Source of the DNA: Phoebastria nigripes
Taxonomy: Eukaryota; Chordata; Aves; Procellariiformes; Diomedeidae
Assembly (NCBI GenBank): GCA_035582835.1
Contig: JAYKAV010003143.1
Location: 249,420-313,419 of the forward strand
Direction of reading: 5' to 3'
Length of the DNA stretch: 64,000 nucleotides
In this document: positions 37,501 to 50,585 of the stretch, one piece after another
How the letters are laid out: each line of letters begins with the position of its first letter
How positions within the stretch are numbered: the stretch's first letter is position 1
Made by a program: the position numbers and the translations under genes
Notes under the pieces: generated by a model
Told to the model about the DNA's origin: nothing
The model's database searches: none
What the model saw: only the letters and a program-made list of their open reading frames with translations

Positions 37501-39643
37501 ACAAAACATCCATTGTAACCTTTGTTCCACTCCTCATGGGGAGCATGGTCTGGAGGTACTCAAGCTCTTTCTGAGTTGAAATAAGGGGTTTGGGAACACA
37601 AACTGATGCTGTGCTTCTGTACCTGTACTTGCACTATTATCTTTCTGTGGAAGCTCTTCTGTTATCAGTCTCCTATTCCATTATCTGTTGCCCCAGATAA
37701 CGGAAAACTGGTAATATTCTTGATGATTAGTAACCATGTACAAAAAATACAGCCCCCAGTCACAGTGAAGTTGACTACTTTCTACTATATGGGGAAGCAA
37801 GTTCCTGAATTAGATACTTCAAGTTAGTTGCTGAAAACATCCTGGGTTTTCCCCCTCCCTTTTCCCTCCGTTCCCTGCTCCAGCTAATGTTTCCAGTGTA
37901 ACACCATAAAACTGCCCATCACCAAGTAAGGAGCTTTCAACCACCACAGGGTACTTGAATGACTGTTTCTGTAAAAATCCATAAAAATCTGTATGACTGT
38001 AATAGTGTCAATGCCAGCATATTAGCAGCTGTTTTTAGTTTAATTAATGAAAAATGTTTGTTTCATAAACTGTTGCTACCAAATCATCTCAAGGTAGCAC
38101 TGCTGTTGCTTTCATTTTGGACAAGTATTTTGCAGTGCAGACAAACCAGCAGTACAAACCAAAACTAGTAAGTTCAACATGAAGTTGAAACAGGAAAAGA
38201 TGCGTTTACTAATATGCCTAGTTAATTCTGTGAGGGCTTGCAGCCCATTTCTCATCCCAGTGAATTTAATAAAACTTGTTGAATAAACTATACAAAAAAG
38301 GGTAGTTGAGAAAAAGTAATATTTACGTTTATTTCAATCCAGTTTGACCATAATTTTTTAAGGTTAATTGCTATAAAGTTTACCTGCTATGGACAAATTT
38401 AACTATTTGCTCAGTTATACATTTTAAAATTTCTTTGCAACAGATATCACTAAATCTATTTGCTAGCACAAATCGTGTACATCATATACACCAGGGACAG
38501 AAGGAACATTCTCAACTAAGAATGGTCATTCTAGCTCCCTAGTGAGGTACTTTAGTAGACAATGGGAAAACTCTTGTTGCTGCTGATAATGAGGTAACTA
38601 CGCTGTGACTAACAAAAAATAAATTATCTTCAGGATTGTCAGTTTTTCATCTGTAAGCATTTTTTTCACGGAAGTTCTTATAATCTTGGAAGAAATAAAA
38701 ACAGGATGTCCATTTCTATGGATCAGGTCACATATGACCATTGCTAGTCACTTAACACGGACTGTTATGCTTGTCATTGTCAGTAAATAGCATTTCTATC
38801 AATAATTTAAATTCATCATAAATTGGCATAAATTCATAATCTCATGGGTATGTAGCCCATTACCGTTCTGTGGATAATAGATAATTTACGCATGCTTCTA
38901 AAACTACATTCTCTTAGTCTAGGTAGGAAAGCTGTATGAATCATACCAGGATTCCTATGACAATGAAAAAAGCAAAACTAAAGCTCGTCCATGTTTCACT
39001 GAGGTTGTGGGGTGCTACAACAAAGAAGAAAACAGTAATGATTCAGACCTCTGAATATACAATATCCCTTATATGACACACAATAGCAACAACAAATCTC
39101 TGATGCTATGGCCCAGTAGTTAAAGCTAAGACCTTGAAAAAATCACAGAGCTTCTTCATCCATGACACAGTGCAAAGGGCAAAATAACAGTATGTTTTCT
39201 GGCCATGTTTTTTTCAGCATAGAAGAAAATGAATGTTTCAAGGAAAAATAAAAGGAAAAATATTTCCTGGGGAAATAAGCATTCTTCTTTCATCTTTTGA
39301 CTAAATTTTATAGTTGTAAGAAAATAAAATATTACTCCTATAAGAGTTTATCTGGTTTTGGTACCTGCTAAATATTTGAATTATAATGATTTATTTGTGA
39401 TTTTGAACTCATTCCCATTATGTGGGATATTAAGAAATAAAATTTCTCATGGCTTTAAATTGGAAATTCATATACTCATATAGAGCACATGCTGCTCTGT
39501 ATTACATTGAGTATTATTTAGTATCAGGTTTTCATATGCAAATCCAAAGTGTGAACTGCAATGAAAAACTGTGAAAGCTTAGATTTTTACTACCAATCCA
39601 AAGAGAACTAGAGTAAGAATTTGATACATAAACAACGGCAACA

Positions 39644-39686
39644 GGATGGATAGATGATGGATAGAAGGATATTTGGATGGATAGAC
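39644..39686. repeat. Degenerate GGATGGATAGA repeat
   Basis: GGATGGATAGATGATGGATAG is followed by a second GGATGGATAGAC after a short interruption. This is a decayed tetranucleotide (GATG/GATA) microsatellite. Confidence 0.85.
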
Positions 39687-42600
39687 AGAAAACAATACTT
39701 TGTTTTTCTGTCGAAGATTGTCAGTGGTTCAGCACTGTACCAAACAAAAGGAATAGAAAAGAATGTTCTAGATTACAGGATGGTTTGGGGATTTTTTAAA
39801 GTATGCAACAGTCATGGTAAATTGGATCTACTAGCAATGATAAGCTTGGCAGAAACTGTGCTTTAAGGAATAATTTGAATTAAGGTAGATTAGTAATTTG
39901 CTTATAAAAGGTGAGAGAGAGACCTTCAGAAATATGATACACGTGGTCTTTAACAGCACTCACTGGTGCTGATTAATGTTTGAAAGTGATCAACATAGGT
40001 CAACATAACTATCATCAAGAGGTCAACATAAATAGGGCTCCAATAATGTCTCTAAGAAAATTGTAAGAAGTTTGAATTCATTTACAAGTGACATAGATGG
40101 TTAGCAGACGGATGCTACAAAGACACAGTACTCAACATTTGAAACATTAAAAGTTTCTTGCATATCCTGATCAAGTCACACGGACATGCAGCAGCTGTCA
40201 GTCACCTGGTCACAAATTGTCTGAAATTACTTCTTTGGAACTTGGAGGTCCTCTGCACTGATTCACCATTTTTCTTTTTATAAGAGATGATATATTTCTT
40301 AATGTAGCTATTTATTTTGAGATAATTACATAGATGACTTCTCAGTAATTATAAGGCATTCCTTTTACTTTCCCCAGAAATTTTCATCGTTTTGCTAGTG
40401 GCCCCAGGAAAATATTCATCAGAGTCTAGTCAAGGGAATTCAACGCACCTAGTAAAGACACCTATCGCGAAGCATGTGAGTAGTCCTGTTTAAATTAATG
40501 AGTTTACCTTTGCGGTAAAAGATAGGCACACACTACTTGTCTTGTTGAATGAGGATTCTCCTGATGTAAATAAACTAAACCTGGGCTTACTTACATGTTT
40601 TGAAAATCAAAATCTGTAAACTTTCATCATCAGTTGATTTACATGCAGAAGAATGACATTCTCATTATTCCATGTTAAGTGAGTAGCAATTTTCTATAGA
40701 GAGTTAAACATTTATTTGACTAAGAATATCATCTGGAAGGTGGCAGAAATGAAGACTACCAAGCCCCGTATTTCTAGGGAGAGGATGATTTCTAGATGAA
40801 ATCAAAGGAAATCTTTTCCTTACATCTTACAAATAAATGATTGACAGCCCAATTAAATGTATTAAGATATTGTTCTTGGATCAACTGTTTTTCAGCTGGC
40901 ATTTATATTTACAGTTACAGTAGGTATGCTGTAAGGTTATTGCACTTTGTTCCAAAACCCGATGCCTAATTGTCTCAGCCACACATCTTGTCCAGTAAGG
41001 CAGTTTTATGAACCAGCATAAGCCCAACTAATACTTCGACATTTTGATTAATTTTGAAAGAGAAAAAAAAATTGGTTTCTTCATCATCTTTTCACTGTTA
41101 AGCAAGCAAACACCCAATTGTTGCAAAACAATTTTATAGTGAATCGCTTTCACAAAACAAAATGGTATTGTATGCTACCTGTAAATCTAAGTTATAAATC
41201 GAAGCCTATCCTGTGCTTAAGCACTTTGGCCAGAAGAAAATATGGCCTTTGGCATATTTGTGCATTTCAGAATCTGTCTGTATTTTATAACTGCAAATGC
41301 TTGACTAACTATCTCCCAAGTTCCATATGCTTAGTTGTACTATTCTGGGCTAATGCAAGAAAATATGTTAGTCACCAAGAAAAGAATCCCGATGTAGAAC
41401 ATCCAATTCTAAAAGTTACAATTGATACAAAAAGACTCTCACAACCAAAAGGAACAGAAAATTAGCTGCGACACCTTTTAAGAAAATNTATTTCTACTAA
41501 CATTTGATATATTACTAAATAGATTGCTGGGAAGGATTCATTGTTGATCTTTCGGAAGCAGAGAAAATTTTTTTCTCCAGCTTCTATTTTTTTTTAATTA
41601 TAAAATTTCCTATCTACCAATTACAAGAGAGAATTATTCCATGAGCTCAGTATATTTAGCTTAGATTTGGGGTAACTTAATTAGAATCTTAAGTAGCTAC
41701 CTGAGAGGCAAAACTCTCACAAAAGTTAGAAAGAGTCTTGCTCTAATCAATGGGAAGGGACTATGGCTTCAGCACTTCCAGAGGTGCCCAGCGCACCAGC
41801 CAGTGCTGGTATGAATTAGAAACTTCTACGCATGGAGGACCTAGCAAGGTCTATAGGCAAGAACTATATGAGCCATGAGTCTGTACAGGACCAGGGGGCA
41901 GAATGCTATTAAAGCTACATTTGGAAGGCACAACATTACTCTAAGAAGTTAGTATTTTCCTGACTGCTTAGTGTACAAAAAAGATGGGGATCCTACTCAT
42001 CTGTCCACAATTTATCTTCTTAGTCATAAGTCTTTTATATGGGTTACAAAATAAATAGCAGATTCCTCCTTCTTGGCATAATTCAGGAAGTTCAGGTTCT
42101 ACTGCTAGAATCATACAAAATTTAATTTAATGCTGAAAATCACCAACATGTCTAAAATGCTGCTTGTTTCAGGCAGTCCATTAAAGATATTGACAGCTAT
42201 TCTCTGACAGTGAAAATAACAGACTTACAATTAACTAAGCATCCCAGAGTTCAGACTGTTTAGGAAAAACTGAAGACATTTTAATAGAGAAAGCTTCTCC
42301 TGAATCTTTAAAAAATCCCATCTAATTTACCAAACAGTAAGGTGTCTAAAACACCCACTGGATAGATCTTTACTTTTTGATGCCCCACACTAAACTGGAT
42401 GTTATACATACTAATTCTGTTTAAGTCTGTACAGATATTTGAGAGGAAGACTACTGTTTTATGAGCAAATGTAACTCCAGCAATGCGGAGTTCCAAGTAT
42501 CGGACCAGAAAATGTTAACACTGGATTTGACTAACCACAAACAGTAATGCTCCAGGGTTGAGGAGGGAAAACTGGGGGAAAACATTCACAAAAAACATCC

Positions 42601-45600
42601 ATGATTCTCTCACAAACTGTCTGTCAGAGACAGCAAGTTTGCCACACACCAAAGGAGTTGTAAATCCATTGCTCTTTCCTGCGTGCTCTGAGATTTATGT
42701 AGAACATGGAAGAGCCACTAGCGATCAGGGCCCTCAGCAGTGGACTCTGTACCTCCACTCAGTTATTGAGATGTGTTTTTTGTGGGCATGGTAGGAAAAT
42801 TGATTCAGTTTTAAGCTGTTTTATCAAATTGCTGTTCACATCTATTTCCAGCCATTGCAGAACTCTCAGCTTCCTTCTTTCAGGCTTTCTGCTTCATCCC
42901 TCCAATACCTACCACTCCTTTGAGAAACTCATGCTGTATTATGCAAAGGCTGTTTAAACATTGTTTATTGACATAAAGCACCTTGGACCCACAGAAATTC
43001 TTGATGGACACAGGCAGGAGATGGTAGTGTTGAAATAGCCGAAAAGGCTGTTTTTTACAAAGGAAGTAAGACTTTAAAAGCATTAGACTTGTAGAACCAT
43101 ATTGCGATGATCCCACATACCTATTAACTGGTGGATGCACAAGAAATCTACCTTTTCACAATGTAGAAGGGCTTGTGACAGCCATGATCTCTGCAATCTG
43201 GGAGTGCAGAGACTTGGCCACAAACTGTAAGTGACCAAAAAAAGGAAGCAGACGAAGGCATGATCATAATTCAGTCAGTCTCTGCTTTCAAAGCAAGGTT
43301 GAAGAATGAGAAGGATGAGAAACCTACTACATCCTTACTATATAATAGAGCATGCCTCAAAGAAGTGCAGACACTTCTAAAGATGTATTAGGCACAATCT
43401 CTTTGGTACAGANATTTCCTTTTCAAGGGAGTGCAGCTCTTCACTGCCTCCTGTGAAATATTATTAGAAGAAATGTCCAGGATAGATCATAAAATTTTTC
43501 ACAAAACAGAAATCACAATGTGAAAGCACATAGCATCCTCAGTTGTCAAGTACTTGTTGTTAACAGAGACAACGCCAAGCACTGTGTGGTAAAATCAGCT
43601 GTAATGAAGAAGTATATGAAACTGTATCCCTTAGAAATTGATATCTGGCATTTTTATTGAAATAAGACATGTCATCTGTAAATTTGCATTTACTTATACT
43701 AGTGGAAAAATCATGTCAGACCTGTAAAAGTGAAAAGCCTTAATGTTCGGAATAAGTCCTGTTTTATTCTCAAGACTTACAAGTCATACATCCAGGCAAG
43801 CAGACAGATTGTGAGATCATATCTGAAAGTGTATCTGTAGCTTTTGTCAAAGTTAGGATGAACTTTAATGGTGAGATTTCCATGGGAATACACAATGCCA
43901 ATGCTCTAATTCCACAAAGCCCTTAAGTACATGCTCAAAATCAAATATGAGTTTTGCACAGTGGAATAAATTTATACACATACTTACACTTAGGTGTGTA
44001 CTTCAGGGCTTTGTTGAATATAGGGCTAGATATTTTAGCTTATTGAAGACACTTTTTATTTCAGCAGATCACTAGTAAGAACTTCATCTGAACAGATTCT
44101 TTAAACTTTTCTGTATGTAGGATATGCTCGTATNTATATCTATATATACAAAATACATATTTTTCCCCTGTCTTAAGTATGACAGGAATATGAAATATTG
44201 TCCTGTCAAGCTATATTCTAAAGTAACTTCTTCTGACTACCATAAAAATATTAATTGAAGTTGATGATGTTTCAAGAGCAAAACATATGCGTTAAAATTC
44301 TAGACAGAAAATACCAGGAAATTATCATCTTTCAATTAAAAATAGTGAAGTACTGATTTCTTGAGGAGAATGTCAAGATTTAGTGACTCAAAGGGTATGT
44401 ATTAATGAAAGCAAAACTACCTAACGTAAATTGCTGACCAATCACACATAACAAAGACCTACATGAACAATTTGGTAATTATTGCAGGGAGCACCATTAA
44501 AATAGAAATCTGTAAAAATAGTGTGTCTGAAACATTTCACTGAATCTGCATATTTACTGTCTCTTAATGATCTTTGAATAACGTGTTTAGTTTGCACCTC
44601 AAAATGATATACGTATATCTACAAATATAATTTTATTACTAGCTTTGCACTTCCCATATTAGCTGCATAGAAAAATGCAAGATCACCACAGAAAAAATAT
44701 ATATGGATAGATTAATTTCATTGTACTTGCTGTTAACACCTGTAGGCTAGTTTCTCCACTGATACAAATTGGTATAGTTCCACTAATTTCAAGAAAAGTA
44801 TGTTTTTTGCCAGCTGATTAGCTAGCCTTGTTCTTTTTGTTTCATTTTCTTTCAATAACCAGATGGATGCAATTTAAAAATAGAGATATGAGACTTCTTA
44901 GAGAAATTATTAACATTGCATTATAACGTATTTGTGTTTTTAAACTAAACTGTAAAATCTGGCATGGAAGTAATTAAACTTCAGACTTAGAGCTAGCTCA
45001 CTAGTTTTGGACATTGCAACAGATAGCCCTTTCAACATAAATCCCCCTTTCACCTTAGCCATTCAGAAATCTCCTTCATATACTGAAGTGTTTCCTACAA
45101 CCTTTGTTGTCACAGCTTAGTTTCCGTTCCTCTCCAGCTGAAGTAACAGTTAACGTCTGGATTGTACTGTGGCTGCATTTTCCTCACAAGATACAAATTC
45201 TTGGATAAAGTAGGAAAAGCTCAAAACTGTTCTCAATAGTGAGGGAGGAACTAATAACTCAAGGAACATGATATATTTATTAAGCACCATGGTCTAAGTT
45301 TCTTCAGGAACCAGCTTTAATAATTTGGCTGTACATTGCTCTGAAGGGATTAATATTATTTACTTATAAGCATGGCTTGGAGCAGGACTGCTAACACATC
45401 CTGTACTCTTTCATCAGCTCTGCATCCGATTTTGGCTACACATAATTCAGAAGAATCATCACAGAGTGATTTCCCAACTATCTATGTGCCTCCAAGCACA
45501 CGCAAGGGAAAACTCTACCAAGCATAAAAAATGGCCTTTAATATCACAGTACACCTTCTGAGATGCTTCCCTAAACTAATTCAGAAAAGCAGATGAGCAT

Positions 45601-47287
45601 TTCTGTCTGTTTGTTCAGAAAATTATAGCAAATTCTACACTGTCATATATAAGAAGATCAAACAGGGGCCATCTTCAGTATTAATCACTGCTGTCCATAT
45701 AGATTTTACTTTTTATTCTCTATGTTTTGTTAAATATTTGATAATATTCCTGACTGCTCACTGTTGATAGTCAGAGAATGGCAGACTTCTAAGAAAATGG
45801 CATAGTTGTAGCACTTCTAAATAGTGCATTAAGATAGAAATAATATATTCAAAGTAAGTGTTCTTAATGTCATTGATAAGACTAATCTTATTTAAGTTAT
45901 AATAATTTCAAAATGCCTTATAGAAATAACTGATTTTAAAGGTACATCAGCTTCAAACTCTTACACAATCTTTTAACATACTGTTATTGAAGTAACACCC
46001 ACAGTTATGGCAACTGAGTAGAAGCAATATTTCTCCCTATTTTTGTTTACTTTTTTGTTTGATTATCAGAAGGATTCATGCCGACTGGAGTTCAACAACA
46101 GGTTTAAGAATACACATTTTTAGCCTCTTTAGGATTTATGATAAGTGACTGATCTCTGACTGTCAATGGGAATTCAAGAAGGAACTTTATGTTTAAATGA
46201 CATAATAAAGACTAAAAATATTTCTCGTCCAGTTGAGTGTGTTTGGCACTTTGTGTAACTTCACGAACACAAAATCTGAACATGCATATGCTGTAACAGC
46301 ACAAAAAAAACCCCAAACCCATTTGTACCAGTGCAGGACTTCAGTATCCCTTTTTATAATAAAACAACAAACCTTCCTTTAAGATTTTCACTTGGACAAC
46401 GAAGTAACTAAATGAAAGAAAGAAAGGGAACGTAGACAGGACTAAAGCTTGCAGTAAGGATAAGTGAAAGAGTACATGCAGAAGACAATAGGGAAATATC
46501 AAAGTGTTCCCTCATACAAAAGAGAGGAGGAGAAAGTTCTCTTCGAGTGAATAACTATCTCAAGCATTAGGAGAAGGAAGTAGTGGTCTCAGCCAAGAAT
46601 GAGGAAATCAGCTGCGGCTGATCAGCAAACAATTGCCTCATTTACATGAACTCAATGTACTGCAGAGAGTCACTCTGGTGATGAACTAGTTTGGGTCTGC
46701 TGCTGATCATAAAAAGGTTTTCCTTGACACCTGATGAGCTAGTTAAATATGGTTTCGAGATTATAATTTTGTGGATTTTTCCATATTAGATAGCCAGAAA
46801 TGAAAGAGATATTGTCAGGTCAAAAATAATGGCTGGTGAGAACTGCTGCTTCTCTATATTTACACTGCAGACACACCCAGAGCAGCCTCCCTCAGGGTTG
46901 CAGCCTAACACTGTAGTAGGTACTTCACTAATAAAGGACATGGCTGCTACCTGAGCAAATCAGTTACAGAGTTCAGAATACTTCATGACATTACAAATAA
47001 ATAGATCAATATGCAGTTATAACACTGAAACACTGTGTTAATGCACAACATGTGGAAAACAGGAAAAAATACAGAAAAATAGCATTATAGGCCTCCAGAT
47101 TTAGTACAGCCATTAACGTAGCTAGTTCTATTTCATCAATGAAACATTTTGAGATGGACATGAAGGTGAAAATACTTGGTTTGGCTTGAGCCAACAGGAG
47201 AGCTTAACACCACCAAAAGGGTAAGATCCTGCTTTTCTTCCCTCCCTTTCATTCCCAGCCACAGGTCCTTCACCGCTAACACTTTGC

Positions 47288-47370
47288 ACTGAGGCTCACC
47301 GAAATGATCTGGGATTAAAAAAACCCTCCAAAAAGTGGATTTTTAAGCCAGATCATTTCAGTGATCCAGT
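47288..47370. ncRNA. Long-stem hairpin, candidate microRNA precursor or small inverted-repeat element
   Basis: The arm at 47293-47312 (GGCTCACCGAAATGATCTGG) pairs with 47348-47367 at 18 of 20 positions, including an unbroken 12 bp (GAAATGATCTGG with CCAGATCATTTC). Inside it, TTAAAAA (47315-47321) pairs perfectly with TTTTTAA (47340-47346). Two more C-G pairs then close an 11-base loop. Outside it, ACT (47288-47290) pairs with AGT (47368-47370) across a 2-base bulge. The total is about 30 bp in 83 bases. Read from the minus strand, the C-A mismatch becomes a G-U pair, so a minus-strand RNA folds slightly better. Size, small internal loops and a short terminal loop fit a microRNA precursor. A short MITE-like remnant would look similar. 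No known microRNA is recognised in the arms. Confidence 0.35.
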
Positions 47371-50292
47371 TTACAATGCTTCCTAAAAAATATTATGTTG
47401 GCAGAACTGAGGAGGCAGACAATTTGAACACATGACTGGAAACAGGCCATCAAGGGAAAGAGACAGAGTTTCTTAAATTGGCTTTCTTGGGAAAACCAAT
47501 GTCTGGCAAGCCTGCACCTTTAGTATCCATGTATTTTCAGACAGTACAGAGTTCAGTTACTTCACTGGTGGCATACCTCAGTGCCCATTAATTATCTATT
47601 TTTGCAAAGTAATCTTTACTAGTGACTCTTCTTTTTCCAACATTGCTTACACTGTGAGTTTTCACAGAATGGCTGAGCCAATGTAATGTCATTCTGCTAC
47701 TTGAAGTGGCCGTCTTGTATCCTTCATTCACTTCCTCCTTCCTTGTACCAGTTAGAGCACTCGTGTGAGCCCTGTGAGAGGTGCTTCACAGAGAACTATT
47801 CACTTTTTTGCTGGATCAGTTTTCTCTGGTTTAGTGAGTAGAACTGGCTTACGGTAGGATCAGACAAACACAATAGCCAGCATCAGGGAAGCAACAGGAA
47901 TGTGTGGCCACGAGAAGGGGGAAATTGAATTGACCCTTTCAGCAGTGGCAAGCCACTAAACCAGTTCAACCTATCTCAGCCTAACTGAAGATAATAACCA
48001 ATGGCTCAGTTACTGTTGGCTGTAGTATTTGGCCCAACAGCTGAATTTAGCAGTTTTTCAAATAAAGTCTTGTCACCTTCCATATTTTCTGGGTATAAAG
48101 CGTATAACCAAAGAAGAATTGCAGTTCTCATAAGAGAAGTCCACCTTCTTGGCAAGGAAAGCAATACTCCTGCACCGTGACAGGCAGTAGTAGTGGAGAA
48201 TATAATTTGTGTCTTTCATAACACTGTTAGTGCGCAGTGATACAGCTTAGAATGTACTTTTTGGACTAAGATCAATACAGAGGACTTTATCAGATGGAGG
48301 AGATTTCTCTCCCTGCCCCTCTGTCCCCTCACTGAACTCCTTATCATCCCTAACTGCCTTCTAGGACACACAAACCTCCACTCGCACCAAATGTCTGGTG
48401 GCTCAGTTCTCTTCAGGTCCTTTCCTAGGAAAAAGCAGCAACACTCCTGGCCATGGGGAAGGGAGGGTGAACATTTCCATTAAAGCAAGACAACCACAGA
48501 GATAATACAGACCCAACCCTGTGAGGAGACCAAAGAGGGAACAGAGAAAAGACAACAGAGCACGGGCAGAGGCACAATTATGCTCAGAGTCAGAGTGCGC
48601 AGACTGTGATAGAGCACAGCAAAATCTAGTGCCACGGATACAGTCCTGGCATTGCAGGAACTAATAACTGTACCATGTACATTTAGAAATACAGTATTAC
48701 CATATATCACCATATGCCATAACCACCCACTGCTAGTAGCAAGGATCCTTCAGTTGTTTTTTTCAAACATGAAAAAGGGATCCATTATTGGCTGGATTCT
48801 GTCTGAAGGTTGTGGGAGGACAATGGCCACAGGAAATAAAACACAGCTATTGCCATCTTAACACCTGAAGTTTTACTTCATTACAGCGTGACTCCTCTAG
48901 GCATAAAGAATCAACCTGTTTGAATTGTACCCTGCAGATACTTCTCTAAATACAAGGTGATTTTACATGAGCTGTCTCCTGGATTTTTCTTAAGTAGAAG
49001 GATCAAGCACGTCTTAGTCTTGTTAAATTTTGCTATGGATCCAGACTGATGCCAATTAAGCCACAACCATAACTGTCTGACTTTTGTGATATAGCAACAT
49101 GCCATGTGAGACTACAGCAAGAGATACAGCCAGCAGCCCAGAATGCAGGAGTGTCTGTGAGTAGAAAGGGAATTGGTCAAACAAGTATTTTTCAGACCTA
49201 TTAAAATATTTTATTTCATGTAGTCTTGTGTACTTCTAGAAAAGCCAAATGTAGCCACAAAGGGATTTATTTTCTTTTAAGGATATCGTTTCCTTGGGTA
49301 TATTTGAAGAAAAGTGGATGTTAAGCACTTCGGAATGAGTACTGGATAGCTCTGAGGGCTCCAGGCACTCAGCAGTACATGGAGTACTGCCACCTTTTGG
49401 TCATTTTCTGCAAAAAACCTTTTCCTCATTTTTTAAAACCTCACTAGTGTGTAACATTGTCTCTTTTTCCATAAAGTCCTTCTGTCTTGGAAATTCTCTC
49501 TCCCTTCTTTTAACTGAGAGGTATGGAGAGATATTTGGAAGGATATTTAATATCCTTTTTGTACTTGATTATTAGGTCATTTTCTTGGTTTGCAAGTAGT
49601 CTTTTTTTACAATGCTGAGAAGGCTTTGTGTTTGATTAATGTGAAATAAAAACATATTATTACAGTTTTATTCAGACTCACAACAATGCTGCTATACGTG
49701 ACTGCAATCTTTATATACTGCTATCCTGGACAGAGTTATTAAATATGTCCTTCTTTAAAATAGGTGTCACAAATAATAATAACCAATAACCCTGCTCTAA
49801 ACCACAAGACTGGAAACCAATATCCTAAGAAATTGACAACTTTCAATACGATACAAAAAGCCGCCGACATCCATTCAGTCCAACAGATATTTAGTGCAGC
49901 GGATTGCTTTTCTGTTGTCAGAAAGAGCCACATCTTGCATTCCTCTGAAGTCAACAGGAATTCTGAATAAAAAGACCCGTGTTGAAACTTTTCAGATTGT
50001 ACTTGCTACTTCCCTGCATGAATTACTGAATTTCACTTAACTTCCTATCCACATGTAAGATTTACACACAATTCTTTCCGTAGGCAGAAAAGAAAAATGC
50101 CAATTCTGAGAATTTCCAAAGGTCCTACTCCTTGGACTGCAGGAAATAGGAACTGAAGGAGAACAGACAACTCCTTGCACTGTCAGGCAACAGGAGAGTA
50201 AACTAGCATATTTACTTTTATCAGTTTAAATCATGAAGTACTCAAAGTGACCACTTATTTCTCTTCATCTCAGGGCTTATAACCTTTTTAGT
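47371..50292. other. Non-coding sequence between hairpin and short CR1
   Basis: No gene is supported. Two somewhat GC-richer patches (47700-47960 and 48300-48560) contain no frame longer than 77 codons. A CTCF-like motif lies at 49386-49400 (see findings). Confidence 0.5.
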
Positions 50293-50585
50293 AGGGCCTG
50301 TTGCAATAGGACAAGGGGTAATGGTTTTAAACTAAAAGAAGGTAGATTCAGACTAGATATAAGGAAGAAATTTTTTTACAATGAGGGTGGTGAAACACTG
50401 GAACAGGTTGCCCAGAGAGGTGGTGGATGCCCCATCCCTGGAAACATTCAAGGTCAGGCTGGACAGGGCTCTGAGCAACCCGATCTAGTTGAAGATGTCC
50501 CTGCTTATTGCGGAAGGGTTGGACTAGATGACCTTTAAAGGTCCCCTCCAACCCAAATCATTCTATGATTCTATGATTCTATGAT
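50293..50585 (+). mobile_element. CR1 3'-end fragment
   Basis: A severely 5'-truncated CR1 on the same strand as the long copy. It aligns by eye to that copy from about 22540 to the 3' end, with shared blocks such as AGGACAAGGGGTAATGG, ACTGGAACAGGTTGCCCAGA, GTGGATGCCCCATCCCTGGA and GGACTAGATGACCTTTAAAGG. The remnant of ORF2 reads NGFKLKEGRFRLDIRKKF. It is then thrown out of frame by an extra T in a run of seven T near 50371. It ends with three perfect ATTCTATG octamers (50560-50583). No target-site duplication is seen. It differs from the long copy at many positions, so the two are independent insertions. Confidence 0.97.
50530..50543. other. Perfect 14-bp palindrome in CR1 3' end
   Basis: GACCTTTAAAGGTC is a complete dyad just upstream of the octamers. 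The long CR1 has the shorter form GATCTTTAAGGTC at the same place. It belongs to the conserved 3' structure of CR1 rather than to host regulation. Confidence 0.8.

Larger units (their letters stand above)
33237..47287. other. Non-coding AT-rich sequence
   Basis: Fourteen kilobases without a supported gene or recognised transposon. Open frames are 115 codons or fewer (41118-41465 +). Minor items are A12 at 34428-34439, an ATGCAAAT octamer (POU-factor type) at 39536-39543, three nearby CAACATA repeats at 39990-40030, and GAAA repeats near 46414. Confidence 0.5.

Noticed and set aside
39990..40030. Repeated AGGTCA half-sites as a nuclear receptor element
   Set aside because: The spacing of about 17 bases fits no standard direct-repeat receptor site. 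It is more likely a small degenerate repeat of CAACATA.
41118..41465. 115-codon + strand frame
   Set aside because: No family resemblance, and AT-rich codons typical of random frames in this region.
47745..47792. Third tRNA-like sequence (CAGTTAGAGCACTC)
   Set aside because: The D-arm-like word is present, but no B box stands at the right distance and the stems do not pair.
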